Of a DNA stretch of 64,000 nt, positions 32,820-44,757 are shown in pieces. Position 1 is the stretch's first letter. The number at the start of each line of letters is the position of its first letter. The DNA is from Helianthus annuus (Eukaryota; Streptophyta; Magnoliopsida; Asterales; Asteraceae): the NCBI RefSeq assembly GCF_002127325.2, contig NC_035441.2:154719122-154783121 (forward strand). The letters run 5' to 3'. The translations under genes and the position numbers were made by a program. Below the pieces are notes generated by a model. The model searched no databases, had not been told where the DNA came from, and was given only the letters and a program-made list of their open reading frames with translations.

Positions 32820-34470
32820 TTTGATAAATTGCCACCAATTTAAGATGACATACCAAAAACTCAAGAAGACATCTCTAGTTTTTTGCACTTTTCTCCCCTC
32901 AATGCCCCTCACTCCCATTCATCCCCTTCAACCAATGCTACACTCACTGCTCTCATCAATATCTGGTTTACAAAAGGGCTCGATAGAATGTGATCGCAAT
33001 GAATTCCACATTTAATTTATGAAGATAAATCGTCTTCATCTATTTAAAATAGTTTCTTCTCTTCATCGACTGTCTAAATTGAAACCGTATATTGAAGTCA
33101 ATTATGACTTGTTTTGTGGGGATTCTGAACCGAGAAGGGAATGTAGGTGCTCCGATCGCCAGTCAGTAGGGTTCCACCCTTTGGTTTCGATTATGGTTGT
33201 TGTTGTTGATCGTTAGTTATAATTCTTGATTTGGGGCTTTTATGTTTTATTGATGTTTAGGTATTCAAAATATAAATAATCGATGTTAATCATTTTGTAA
33301 CAGGTTCTTCATTGTGTAAACACTGAATTTCTTCAACCTAATATTTCTCTATGTTTTGCATTTTGTTCATTTGCTACAATTATTTTCGTGATCTTGTAAA
33401 TTGGTAGTCAAGTCACCTTTGTCCTTTGACAGGTTTATCAAGGTTATTCTATATTTCTATCGTAATTATGGTAATATGTTTGTGAATATGTTTTAGCATT
33501 ATCTTATGAGGAATGGTTATGAAAAAAAAACACCAAAAAGTGTTATTTGGATAAAATGCCTATAAATGTTGGTTCTTTATTTGCCCTTGTTTAAATTCTT
33601 GATCAAATTACTGGTAAGTATTTGTAATCGATTTTTGTTTTGGTTTTGATGGTTTTGACAAACAATTCGTTACTTTTTGGGTTTTTGGCAGATTGTATCC
33701 AAACATCTATCGGATCCGGTTCGTTCACATAAAGATCTGTACATGGATGCATCACCATTTTTTTAGGAAGGCCGTTCGGTCAACCAGAATCATGTCTTGG
33801 ACCTTTTTGCTTCTGCCCTCAACCAGGTACAACACGGAATATTTTGAGATCCTTTTAATCTGTTTGTAGAATTGGATATATTGGTGGTTTTATTTCTTCA
33901 TTCTCAACAATGTATTGCGATTTTTGAAAATGTTAAGTTTTTTATAAGGTTAATAATTCTTTATGTAAGATGCATGTCTTCTATCATTGTTCTTTCTCAT
34001 CTGAGGTTGTTTGATCTTCATTTTGTAAATGAGTATGCCATATTAAGTATCAGAAAACCATTTTTTATAAACAGGCTGTAGGAGATGGTGTTTGGATGTG
34101 TTTTTGTTGATTCTAGTATATTTCAATTCCTATTTCAATTTGTAAGAACCTCAATAAAAGCTAAACAAACAGCCCCTAACTTGTAAATTCTGGGATCACC
34201 AAAATCTTTAAGTAACCTTGTATTGAGGCACTGGTTGTAAATTTCTATGATTTAAATTCTTTTATGTACTGAATTTGCCAACAGTGTGTGCTTGTTGCTA
34301 CTTGATGAATCCAACATTGGGTGTACAACTTTTCTTTATCCAAGTAAATCCCCTGAATTTATCCAAAACAAAAATGAAATGTGCCTTGAAACCAAAAGCG
34401 AGAAGCGCACAAAAGTGACAAGGTCTAAAACCGGGACTCAAAAATTATATATGTGTTTTTGTATATTTCT
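32820..34470. other. Unassigned, with one exon-like fragment
   Basis: Mostly AT-rich without long frames. The segment 33692-33826 (135 nt) is preceded by TTTTTGGCAG and followed by GTAC, like an exon with splice sites, but its frame has a stop after a YMDASPF motif. No family is recognised. It could be a gene fragment carried by the Helitron-like element to its left. Confidence 0.35.
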
Positions 34471-35252
34471 GTTGATCCCAGTTGGACTTAAAAAACTTTC
34501 TTTTTCACGTAATATGGCAAGTGATTTCAACAAATATGAAAATAGTGTGCAGAAATAGAAATCAGACTTTCAAGAAACAAGACCTACAGAATTTTCAAGG
34601 TTATATCACTCTAAAACACAATGGTTTACAAGGTGATTGTGAGGTTATTATCTATTACAAACGAATACTTGTGTAATTCTGAGGTGAAAGGACAATGAGT
34701 TTTTGTTGTATGTATTGAATGCTTGGCTTAACTCATCGTCCTTTGCTGAAGGGATTTCTATTTATAGAAAGCCTAGGGGCATGAATAAACATTTGTTTAT
34801 TCATGCACTTGTCCTACAAAAAGTAGATTCTTAACATATTCATTGAATCCAATTATCAAGTTGCTTCGGTTATCATGAGATCCAATAATGTCAAGTTGCT
34901 TCAGTTATTATGGCAGGATAGAACTTGTTCAGACAAGTGGTGGTTATCAGAATTTCTGATAATGACTTCATCAGAAATTCTGATGAACAAATCATCAGAA
35001 GGTCCGATGATCAGATTTACAAGAAACTAATGATATTTCATCAGAAAATATCATCAGATCCATCAGAATGGTCTTTTCTAATAATCTTCTCTTGTTCTTG
35101 ATCAGCTTCTGACTCTTTGATGAAGATGTGTTGTTCTTTTCAAGCGTCCTATCTGGTTTCTTCTTGTTGTTTGATCTTCAAGACTTTATCTTCTTCTTTA
35201 GATCAGGCTGAATAAGTTTTTCTTCAATACTTACATAAAAAGTTTCCTAACA
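34471..35252 (-). mobile_element. 3' LTR of copia A
   Basis: The plus strand shows TGTTGATCCC...CCTAACA, 782 bp. It matches 46653-47251 in the same orientation, with about eight differences in the first 220 bp by eye. A purine tract abuts its inner end. It is rich in ATCAGA/TCTGAT words around 34940-35060. The flanking five bases on the left are ATTTC; their partner is not in the window. Confidence 0.85.
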
Positions 35253-35265
35253 GTTTCCCCCTAAG
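35253..35265 (-). other. Polypurine tract of copia A
   Basis: Minus-strand TTAGGGGGAAAC directly before the LTR start TGTTAGGAAAC. Confidence 0.8.
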
Positions 35266-35632
35266 TATTGTAAGAAAAACAACTACTTATGTCAAAAATA
35301 AACAAATTTCAACCAAACTTTAAACAAAATTCAAACAACCAAAGTAAGGAAAATTTAAACCAGTTCAAAAACAAAAACAATATTTCTCAAACAGATTATA
35401 AATGCAAGAATTTATCAGTTTATCTTCAGACCACTTTTGAAAGTGTCACCTTTCTTCAACATTTTCTTGTAATCAATTTTCTTGTGAGTTGCTCTGTATA
35501 GTTCTTTGTACCATCCCCTGGCTTCCTTCCATTCTTCAATAATATCTTCATTTTTCTTCCTCAGTTGTTCATTCTCCTTTCCTTTCTTTTTGAGCTGGTC
35601 TTGTTTCTAATTCATGCAATCCTTGATATAAT

Positions 35633-38600
35633 TTAGGGTCTGGTTTGAATACCTGTTAATTTCATTGATTCTAAACAAAGCTCTTTCATCATTAGCATCT
35701 TTGAATACCACTGACATTTCAGGTGTTTCAAAGATAGCTCCAGTTCTTGCTTTGGATATGATTTTAGCTGGAACGGTGTTATTGGGAGGAGTATGTACTT
35801 TCCCGTTGCCAGTGCAGCTCTGTGATATATTTTTCTTCCTGCTTTTTTGATACTGTGAAGGGCTCTTCTAATGTGCATTGTGTTACCCTTTTGTTGATCA
35901 ATGATCTGTTTCATTTTTACTATGTTCAGTGGATGAACTTGATCAGCCAAATCTCCATCAGTAACAGTTGATGTAGTCCCATCTTTTCTGAGCAATGTAT
36001 ACTTGTTCTACTCATAAGTTCCCATGATTTTTCCTTGATGACTTTCAGTGCTTATCTTTTCAATACCAACTACTGGATTTGTAACAGGATTATGCATGAG
36101 TTCCCAGCTTCTCTGTTGTCTTACTTGAATGATTCTTGAGCTTATTGGAGAGAGGGGCCTTTCCTGTTTATCCTCCTTATCATTCCAGTAGAAGTGTTTC
36201 ATGTGTTCTTCAGGGTACATCATTGTGTCTTGATTAGGTTCCAAGAGTGTGTACTCTTTTGGCTTCCCATCTGGACCTTCACTAATCACTGTTTTTTGGT
36301 CTTTTTTGATGATGTCACTTCATCTTTCCTTTTTCTTTTCTTAGCTGCATTCATCTGTCTGCTGAACCCTGTTTCATCAGTAAGGGCTATGGAAGAGGAT
36401 TCAACTGAAATTGGTGGTTGTGTCAGCATCTTCAATCTTTCTGGTTTTGGCACATTTGGTGAGGGACCCATGGGTTTTGGTACATTTGCAGCAGGGCCCA
36501 TGGGTTGTTTTTGCTTTTGTGGTGTTGAAGCTTCTGGTTGTTTGGGTTGTTCTTGTTGTGAGATTTCTGGTTCTTTCACTGGTGTATCTTATGGAATTTG
36601 AGCTTTCAGTTCATGCATATCAACCTTTGCCGGTCTGGCAACATTAAACTGCAACCTCTTTACTAATAATTGAACATTGGAAAGAGTTTGAGCATTTGTT
36701 TCTTCTTGTTTCTGCATTTTTTTGAAACTCCAGCTTGTCTTGATTTTTCTGTGTAGACCATTCCACCATCATCTTTTCAAGAGCCTCTGCCATGTTGTTG
36801 CTATTGGCTCTTAGGACTTGAATTTCTTCTAGTATCCTCCCAGTACTTGAACTTTCTCTTATACTTGCAACTTCTGCCATTTTTGCATTGATTTCTTGAA
36901 GTTCTTTGATAGCTTTCTCAAAGTCTGACGACTTCTCTCTTCTTTCTGATGACTGTTGAAGTTTGCTTAGAGTTGCAGTGTTGACTTCTATTTGTTTCTT
37001 CACAGTTTCAACAGTTTCTAATAAAACTTTAATATCAGATCTTTAAGTTCTGATCTCTTCCAGTAGCAGATCAAGCTTTTCTTCTGTTGCTGTCTTTCCA
37101 GTACAGACATTTGTGATGTCATCAAGCTCTTTGTGAAGTTGTTCTGTTGACATAGGTTGTTGTTGGGTAACAGGAGGAACAACAGATGTTCCACCTTTAA
37201 CACCAGCAGAAGACACACTTGCTGCTATTTTAAGGTTAGTAGGTTGGTAATAATCCCAATCCTCCATACCCTTACCAGAATATTGAAACTTATTCAAATC
37301 CGGGTTTTCCTCATATCCTTGAACCTTTTCAGGTTCTCCATGAGTTGTTGAGAAACTCTTACTTTTCTCATCCAGGTTTCCTTAATCAGTAAACTGATCT
37401 CCACCTGTTGCCACCGCATTCTCCTCCTCATTTTCTGATTCAGAGAATAGGTCTTTGGATTCACTCACACCTTGTTTTTCAGAAATAGGCACTCTTTGTT
37501 CTATAATATAGTTGCCCTGAATTGATTCATTAGAATCACTATCAGAATTCTGAACAACATTAAATTTAGAGTGTTGTGCACCTGTTTCTCCCATGTGTGA
37601 AGTTTCTGCATGATGTTGTTCTCCCAATGGACTCAGTTGTACTTCTTCATTACCTTGTTTAGGTTCTGATTGAGCCTCTTGCTCTGTTTGTGGTGCACTT
37701 GATTCTTGAGCATCATGCTCCATTGGGAACACACTGTCATAAACTGCTGCATTCTCTGGTCTTCTGTTCAACATCTTTAAATATTCTGCCCTGTAGGGTG
37801 AATCCTCTGGTATTAGATTCATCATACTTTCTGATAGAGCAGGCATATCAAAATCTGATTTCCAGAAGCCCAATGCAAACCATGGTCTCATCACCTCAGC
37901 ACTCCACATGTTTTCTGATGCAGGAATTTCCATATTCCTTTCAGAAAATGCATCAGAAATCAGGATTGACAAAAATCTGGGAAAGGGTAGATGTGAATCT
38001 ATTCTCTAAGTGTTTGTCAATATGGATCTTCTTATCAGATTAAAGATTTTTGCTCCAAAATCAATGTTCATCCCTGTGATGAGGCTGAACATGATTGTCA
38101 GAACATTCCTATTAATCTGGTCTGTTCCCCCAATTTTTGATGATATGCATTTGTTTAAGATCTCCATCAGCAGTTTCCAGAAGGCAGGCAATTTGTTTCT
38201 TTTAAAATCACCAATTTTTGAGATCTTTACCTTGTATCTCATCACAGCATCAAGCTGTGCAAACATGTCATCTTTTGTTGGTGCTGGATCATAGTTTTGG
38301 CTTATAGGTAACTCCAGGCATTCCCTTATCTTCTCCGGTGTAATTACAATGAAGATATCTCCCCACAAGTGTGTTGTCAACTCATTTGCATTTGTGTGTT
38401 CGAGTGTCTTCACCAGTTGTTGTATAATCTTTTCCGGTACATCTCTGGTCTTTGTTAGGGCTTGAGCAATCGGACACCTTGTCAGAAATTCAATCAGGAT
38501 TTGGCACTTCATGTCATATTCTCCAATGTTGGTGTTCATCGCTTCATTGTTGCTTTTTAAGGGAAGGAACTCTGCTTCATTGATTAATTGAACAGAGTGT

Positions 38601-38635
38601 TCAATTAGTGGCATGTTGATGTTGATTGCGGCCAT
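35633..38635 (-). pseudogene. Third ORF of copia A, main copy
   Basis: From the ATG at 38635 (context CACCATGGCC) one frame can be followed for 3 kb, with stops near 38006, 37382, 37043, 36644 and 36008 and a short frameshift around 36290-36580. Parts in order: a helical N-terminal domain ending in a WKLLMEILNKCISSKIGG stretch and a PRFLSIL motif; an acidic Ser/Glu/Gln-rich linker (37900-37390); a coiled coil (37003-36650); a Pro/Gln-rich part with two KPMGP/NVPKP repeats and a basic cluster KKRKRKDE...KKTKK (36520-36290); and a C-terminal domain with LLRKDGT (about 35985). It lies between pol and the 3' LTR, the place of the extra ORF of SIRE-type elements. The product and role are unknown; the basic cluster could serve nuclear import. 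Confidence 0.6.
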
Positions 38636-38727
38636 GGTGATTTGAGTTTTGCTTCGAAAAGGGTTTTTAGGGTTCTTGAGTTTTGAGGATGGAAGTTGAA
38701 GGTGGTTTGCTCTGCCATTTGCAAGAT

Positions 38728-38740
38728 GTATTTATAGTGT
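38728..38740 (-). promoter_or_regulatory. TATA box upstream of the third ORF
   Basis: Minus-strand CACTATAAATACA lies about 95 nt before the ORF start at 38635, with a C/A-rich leader between them. Spacing and leader look like an ordinary plant gene promoter. Whether it is used is unknown. Confidence 0.5.
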
Positions 38741-38744
38741 TTTT

Positions 38745-39700
38745 GAGACAGAAATCTTTGAGTATTTATCGCGTGTGGTTTGTATTTAAGGTGGTTAATG
38801 ACACCTTAGTGATGTTTTAATCCGTTGAGAAAACAACCGTTTTACAAAAACCTTTGGTATATCTCCAAAAAATTTTGATGCATATCTTTTATTAAAAAAT
38901 CAGAGATTTCAAAAGGATTTAGGAGATAAATACTAGCATCCAAGTTACACCTTTTCTTCCTGTGGGGCCCTTTTGTTACAAAGAGGTTCAATAAAATCTA
39001 TTTTTTGAAACTGACATGGTTCCCAAAAAGTCCTTGTGATGATGTGTATCATAAAATCCTTAAATTAACTTTTGAGTGTTGGATTTTCTTTACACTTCAT
39101 CAGAATTCATTGGATTCAATTTTGAAAGTTGAGTCAGATTTTTTTTTGAGATGAGAGGGAATAAGTCGAGTTTTGAAGATATTACTTACATAGCATTTCT
39201 GAATCTCAAATCTTTGCTCTGATCTTCAAGGAGTGTTGTTGTGAAAGAAAAATTTTCACATCACTTTAATATCATTTTTGTTTCATTCTTTTGAAGATTG
39301 ATTATCTAGAAAAGATTTCTATTTTGACAGAAACTTTTTATGAATATTTTTCTACTTTGTCACGAGTTTCTTTGTCATTGTTTTAAATCTGGTTTTAAGC
39401 AATGTAATCTGATATTTCTTCTCATTTTTTTGTTGATTAATCAGACTTTCTAGTTATTTTAAAGATTTTCTGATGATTTATCAGATTTTCTGGTGAATCA
39501 TCAGATTTTCTAATAAGTTTATCAGATTCATCAGATTTTCTGATTTTTACCAGATTTCATCAGATTTTTTTTCATGATTTTATCAGATATGCCATTTTAC
39601 TTCCCCCTAGATTTATCATGTTGTTTTTCTTTAAAACAAAGCAAATATATACTATTTAAACAAAGAAAAACGTACAATAAAAAGAAAAACTAATCATTAT
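38745..39700. other. Spacer between the two third-ORF copies, with TCTGAT repeats
   Basis: Non-coding. From about 39440 to 39600 the words ATCAGATTTTCTGAT and TTATCAGATTTTCTGG recur with spacers, making many small palindromes. Confidence 0.6.
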
Positions 39701-40483
39701 AAAAACAAGTAGCATACACCCATAGATAGGTTCTGGGCGTCCGCTGTGATTTTGTGTTGGAACTAGGGAGGGAACATTCAAATCTTCTTGTAGAACAACC
39801 TGGGCCCTTGGGTACCAGTATGTTACTCTTCTGAAGTCCAGCTAGCTTGTAATCACCTTGGTCACAAAACGAGGATAGATTAGAAAAGGTTGACGAGTGT
39901 GCATGTTTGCCTCCAAATCTCTCATGAGAAACTTGGAGAAGTTTTACAGTTTCTCTTGTACAACTGCATGTACCACTTCCATCAGCCTGTAAGACAACTC
40001 ATTGAAATGTCCAATCTTCTTTGAGAAGCAGACACTGAGCTGTGTTACCAGATACTGGTATGGTGGAATAAAACCATATCTACTGATCTACCTCGAAAGG
40101 TTGGGTGTGCGATAACCTATTTCCCTCAAGGTTTCTTCCAGCTTTTCCCTTGGGAAGAAGGTGACATCTATGTCATCATCCAACTAGAGGGCATCTCTAA
40201 GAGTTTCCTCCTTTAGAAAGATTCCCCTATTCATCACCTTGCTTCTTATCCACATGCTAGTGCCTCTGTAGATGGTCTCTGCATTCCACCAAAACTCTTG
40301 AAGTAGTGTGGGGTATATTGTGATGTGTGTTGATATGGCATGGCCCAAAGGACTTTGCTTCAACATGTTCTACACCACCCGACAGTTCTCCCATGAAGGA
40401 CCTTCAAGCTTTGACCTTAGTCTTAGGTTGTGTGTGGTGTGAAGGATAAGAGGAAAGTGCTCAGTTCTGATTTCTTTTGCCAT
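39700..40483 (-). pseudogene. Second third-ORF copy of copia A, N-terminal part
   Basis: The ATG at 40483 opens MAKEIRTEHFPLIL; the same frame continues with stops to about 39720 through EFWWNAETIYRG, EKLEETLREIGYRTPN and a PFLIYPRFVTKVI segment. The last motif corresponds to the PRFLSIL motif of the main copy, and the general order is the same. The acidic linker, coiled coil and C-terminal domain are missing. Thus the element carries two related third ORFs in tandem, this one truncated. Similarity is judged by eye from sparse motifs. Confidence 0.5.
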
Positions 40484-40564
40484 TGTGGTTTTGAGAGTGA
40501 AATTTTCTGAAAAAGTTTTGAAGTGGAGGTTGTTGTGATGAAGAAAGTCTTCAGGAGTTTGTTA

Positions 40565-40575
40565 ATATATATAGA
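40565..40575 (-). promoter_or_regulatory. TATA box upstream of the second third-ORF copy
   Basis: Minus-strand TCTATATATATTAAC is about 85 nt before the ATG at 40483, followed by a C/A-rich leader. The spacing is close to that of the main copy. Confidence 0.45.
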
Positions 40576-41089
40576 TGAAAGTGATAGTTTTGCCATAAAT
40601 GGTATTAACAACTCAAGATTTTCTTATCCTTTTCTTTCTCTTCATTTAATGCAATATCTGTGTTCAGAAGGTATGTGACAGAGTTTAAGCCCCCGTTTGT
40701 GAGATGCTTTTATGTTGCATTGAATAACTAGGCGGCTACTTTTCATAGCCCCTAATCATTTTTATGCCCATGTGTCTTGCTATACTCTTTTGAAAGATGA
40801 CGTTGCATGCTTTGGAAGTAGAACTGAAATGATTTTTTGCAGAAAATTTTGCCTGTGACGGTTGATTTTCCCTATGGTGGCTTTGAATTTTGTTAATCTA
40901 AATGCAAGTGGCCTTTCCTCCTTTTTGATTTTTTTTTAATTTAATCTATGCAAAATAAACAAAAAAAAATTCAAAAACAGATTATCTACAATTATGTGTT
41001 TATACAAGTATGAGATATGAATAAAGAAGGTGAGATCCATGAAATTTTCTGATAAACAGTGGTGTTTCTAAGTTTTAACAAATTTTCTG

Positions 41090-41240
41090 ATATTTTATTT
41101 GATTTTCTGATGTTTTATTAGATTTTCTGATGATTCAACAGATATTCTGGTAAATTATCAGATTTCCTGATGAGTCATCATATTTTCTGGTAAATTATCA
41201 GATATTTTGATAATTTATCAGATTTTCTGATGTTTCACCA
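41090..41240. repeat. ATCAGATTTTCTGAT word cluster
   Basis: At least eight copies of ATCAGAT/TTTTCTG words in 150 bp, just downstream of pol (minus strand) and running into its last codons. The same words form the cluster at 39440-39600 and recur in the LTRs. Confidence 0.7.
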
Positions 41241-42900
41241 GATTGATGGCTTTCTTTATCAGAAATCTGTTGTTTCATTCTTTGATCATCAGAATTTTTG
41301 TTTATACCCTGATTATATCCTTTGGATTCATCAGTTTGATTTTCAGTGTGTGACTTATTGTTTTCTGAAATATCTTCATCTTTTATGTTAACCATGCCAA
41401 GTTTGCTGATTAGAAAATTGTGTCTCTTTTCATCAAGAGGTTTTGTAAAAATGTCAGCAATTTGGTTTTCTGTTGGAACAAAGTACATCTCTATGTTACA
41501 TTTTTCAACATGATCCTTTATGAAGTGATATCTGACATCTATGTGCTTGGTTCTAGAGTGATGAACTGGATTTTCTGTAATTGCAATTACACTCTTTGAG
41601 TCACATAGAATGGGTATCTTTGTCAGATTTACTCCATAATCCTTCAGCTGAGTTTGCATCCATAGCACTTGTGAACAGCAACTTGCTGCTGCTACATATT
41701 CAGATTCAACTGTTGATGTTGCAACACAGTTTTGTTTCTTGCTTGCCCAACATACCAATTTTTCTCCCAAGATCTGACATGCACCAGATGTGCTTTTTCT
41801 ATCAATCTTGCATCCTGTATAATCTGTATCTGTGTAGGCAATTAGTTCAAAATTTGTATCTTTAGGATACCAGAGACCAAGTTCTGATGTGCCTTTTAGA
41901 TATTTAAAAACCCTTTTGACTGCTTTTAGGTGAGATTCTTTAGGATTACATTTATATCTTGCCAGAAAACATGTAGCAAACACAATATCTGGTCTGCTTG
42001 CAGTTAAGTATAACAATGATCCTATCATCCCCCTATAGGTTTTAATATCTATACATGTTCCTTCTTTATCAGAATCAAGTTTGTTCCCTGTTGCCATGGG
42101 ACTTTTTGAGATTGAGCAATTTTCAAGTGAGTATTTGTTTAAAATTGATTTTACATACTTAGATTGACTCAGAAATATTCCATCATTTCTTTGTTTGACT
42201 TGTAAACCTAAGAAGAAAGTTAACTCACCCATCATGCTCATCTCAAAGTGGCTGGTCATTAATTTTTGAAACTTTTTTGCAAAACTTTTCATTTGTTGAT
42301 CCAAGTATAATGTCATCAACATAAATTTGGACTAACAAAGTGTGACCCTTGTGTGTTTTAAGAAAGAGAGTTGTATCAATAGTACCTTTTGTGAAGCCAG
42401 AATTGAGTAAGAAGTTTGAAAGAGATTCATACCATGCTCTAGGAGCTTGCTTCAAACCATACAAGGCTTTGTTTAATTTGTAAACATGGTTTTGAAATTT
42501 AGTATCAACAAAGCCTTCAGGTTGATGCACATATACTTCTTCCTCAATCTTACCATTTAGGAATGCAGATTTTACATCCATTTGATATACCTTGAAGTCT
42601 TTGGATGCAGCATAAGCAAGAAAGATTCTTATTGCTTCTAATCTGGCCACTGGTGCAAAGGTTTCATCATAGTCTATACCTTCTTGTTGACAATAACCTT
42701 TAACCACTAACCTTGCCTTATTCCTTGTTATTATGCCATTTTCATCTGATTTGTTTCTAAATACCCATTTTGAGCCTATGACAGATTTGTCATTTGGCTT
42801 TGGCACCAGATCCCATACCTTACTCTTTTCAAACTGATCAAGCTCTTCTTGCATTGCTTGAATCCAGTATGAGTCAATTAGAGCTTTTTTGACAGATTTA
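41198..42900 (-). pseudogene. Copia A reverse transcriptase and RNase H
   Basis: Two frames, 42854-42243 and 42322-41198, overlap at a frameshift near 42265. RT motifs: [16 protein letters not shown] (42560), [13 protein letters not shown] (42440) and the catalytic YVDDIILG (about 42305). The second frame gives the rest of RT (FFLGLQVKQ, YRGMIGSLLYLTASRPDI) and RNase H with TDTDYTG, STVESEYVA and CDSKSVI, which keep the acidic residues. Usual copia RNase H has SDADYAG, so TDTDYTG is a drift. The C-terminal tail is Ser/Glu/Gln/Asn-rich. Together with gag and integrase on the same strand this is a Ty1-copia pol, SIRE-like by the added third ORF. Confidence 0.9.
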
Positions 42901-43067
42901 GGTTCTATCTTGCTTAAGAACCCAGCAAAAGCACACTCATGTGTTGTAGCAGATCTTGTTCTTACACCATCTTCTGGATTACCAATGATGTCAGATTGAA
43001 CATGTCCTTTTATCCATCTTAACTTGTTGTGAGAAGTTGTTGGTCCTGATGGATTTGAAGGTTCCCC

Positions 43068-44640
43068 CTAAACATTTGCCTCATTTGTATGGAATGTATC
43101 AGAATGTTGATTATCAGATGTATTTGCATTGTTTTGACTTAAGGTTTCTGATACATTTTCCATTTGTCCTGCAGGGTTAGCACATGATTTTTCCAAAGAT
43201 TTTTCTGTGAGATTTTGATCATGTCCTAGGAATTCTTCTGTTAATGATTCAAAAAGATGTTCAAGTTTTTCTTGTTTATCAGAAAGGTTTATTTCCTTCA
43301 TATATTCATCAGAAACTTCTGTTTCTAATGAATCATCAAAAGATATATATAAACTTTCTCTGATTGTCCTTGTGTTTAAGATAAAAATCTTATATGCTTT
43401 TGAGGACATTGAATAACCAAGAAAAATACCTTTCTCTGCTTTTCTATCAATTTTTTCAAGACTTTTAAAATCATTAAACACAAAACACCTACAACCAAAT
43501 GTGTGCGAAAATTTTACATTTGGTATTCTTCCATTTATAATGTTGTAGGGTGTTTTATGATATCTCTTGTTAATTATGGACCTGTTTTGGGTAAAACAAG
43601 CATTTGCTATCGCCTCTGCCTAAAAATGAGTGGGCAGTTTTGCATGAGCAAGCATTGTTCTGGCTGCTTCCACCAAGGTTCTGTTTCTCCTTTCTACCAC
43701 TTCATTTTGTTATGGTGATCTTGGAGCAGAAAAGTCATGAGAGATTCCTTTGCTTACAAGGAAGCTATCAACTTTTGAGTTCTTAAATTCTGTTCCACTA
43801 TCTGTTCTGATCCTTCTGACTGACAATTTTAAAATATTTTCAATTTTTCTGATAAAATTTATGATCAGATCTGGAGTTTCACTTTTATTTCTTAAAAACT
43901 TTACCCATATGTATCTGGAAAAGTCATCTACAATGACAAGTATGTACTTCTTTCCAGAAAAGCTTTAAGTGCTTATGGGTCCACAAAGATCCACATGCAA
44001 AAGTTCTAAATTTTGTGTTATTGAAGATTCAGAAATTGTTTTGTGTGAGCTTCTTTTAGATTTACCCAATTCACAAGCTTCACAAATTTTATCATTCTTT
44101 GAGGATATGAAAGGTAATCCTTTTACCAGTCCTTTGTTTGCTAATTTGCTAAAATTTTTAAAGTTTAAGTAGGCTAATCTTTTGTGCCATAGCCAACTAC
44201 TACCTTTGTTAATTTTTGAGAACAAACACAGTTTTGGATGTTCATTTTCCTCTTTAAAATCAAAATAGTAGATAGACTTTCTTATTCTTTTTCCACTTAA
44301 ATAGAACTTATTATCATCCAGACCAATTAGCAGACATTTTTCTGGTAAGAAGGTTACATGAAAACCTTGTCACAAAATTGACCACAACATAGCAGATTGT
44401 ACTTTAAGCCTTCCACATAGGCTACTTTTTCGATGGTCAAAGATCCATACCTTATACATCCATATCCCAATATCCTCCCCTTTACTCAATTTCCAAAGTT
44501 AACCATTTTACCCAGTTTTGAAACAAAATTACTGAGCAAGCTCCTATCTCCAATCATGTGCTTAGAGCTTCTAGAATTGCAGTACCAGATCTGCTGCACA
44601 TGATGGTCCTGAAATGGTAAAGTTAGAGGATCTTTGGTAC
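43068..44640 (-). pseudogene. Copia A protease and integrase
   Basis: The protease active-site region (about 44590) reads YCNSRSSKHMIG where copia elements have a D-S-G core, so the catalytic Asp is Asn and the Gly is Arg. Several stops follow. The GAG-pre-integrase segment (44225-43965) has the zinc ligands in WHKRLAYLN and CEACELGK and ends in LHVDLCGPIST before a stop. Integrase core motifs then follow: VIVDDFSRY (about 43935), RTDSGTEFKN (43795) and NEVVERRNRTL (43690), with a TAA before QNEVVERR. A C-terminal frame at 43481-43068 has GIFLGYS. The element cannot make active protease or integrase. Confidence 0.85.
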
Positions 44641-44757
44641 CCAGACTTGCTTGGGTACTTTTTCTTATGAAGTTTTAAGCAGATTGTCTTCTTTTGATGA
44701 ACTTTCATCAGAATATCTGTTGCATGCTGAGCCATGAACAGATTTTTCAGTTTCCGT

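Noticed and set aside
35665..38294. Plus-strand ORFs of 61-135 aa (for example 36194-36601)
   Set aside because: They are opposite-strand shadows of the third ORF of copia A.
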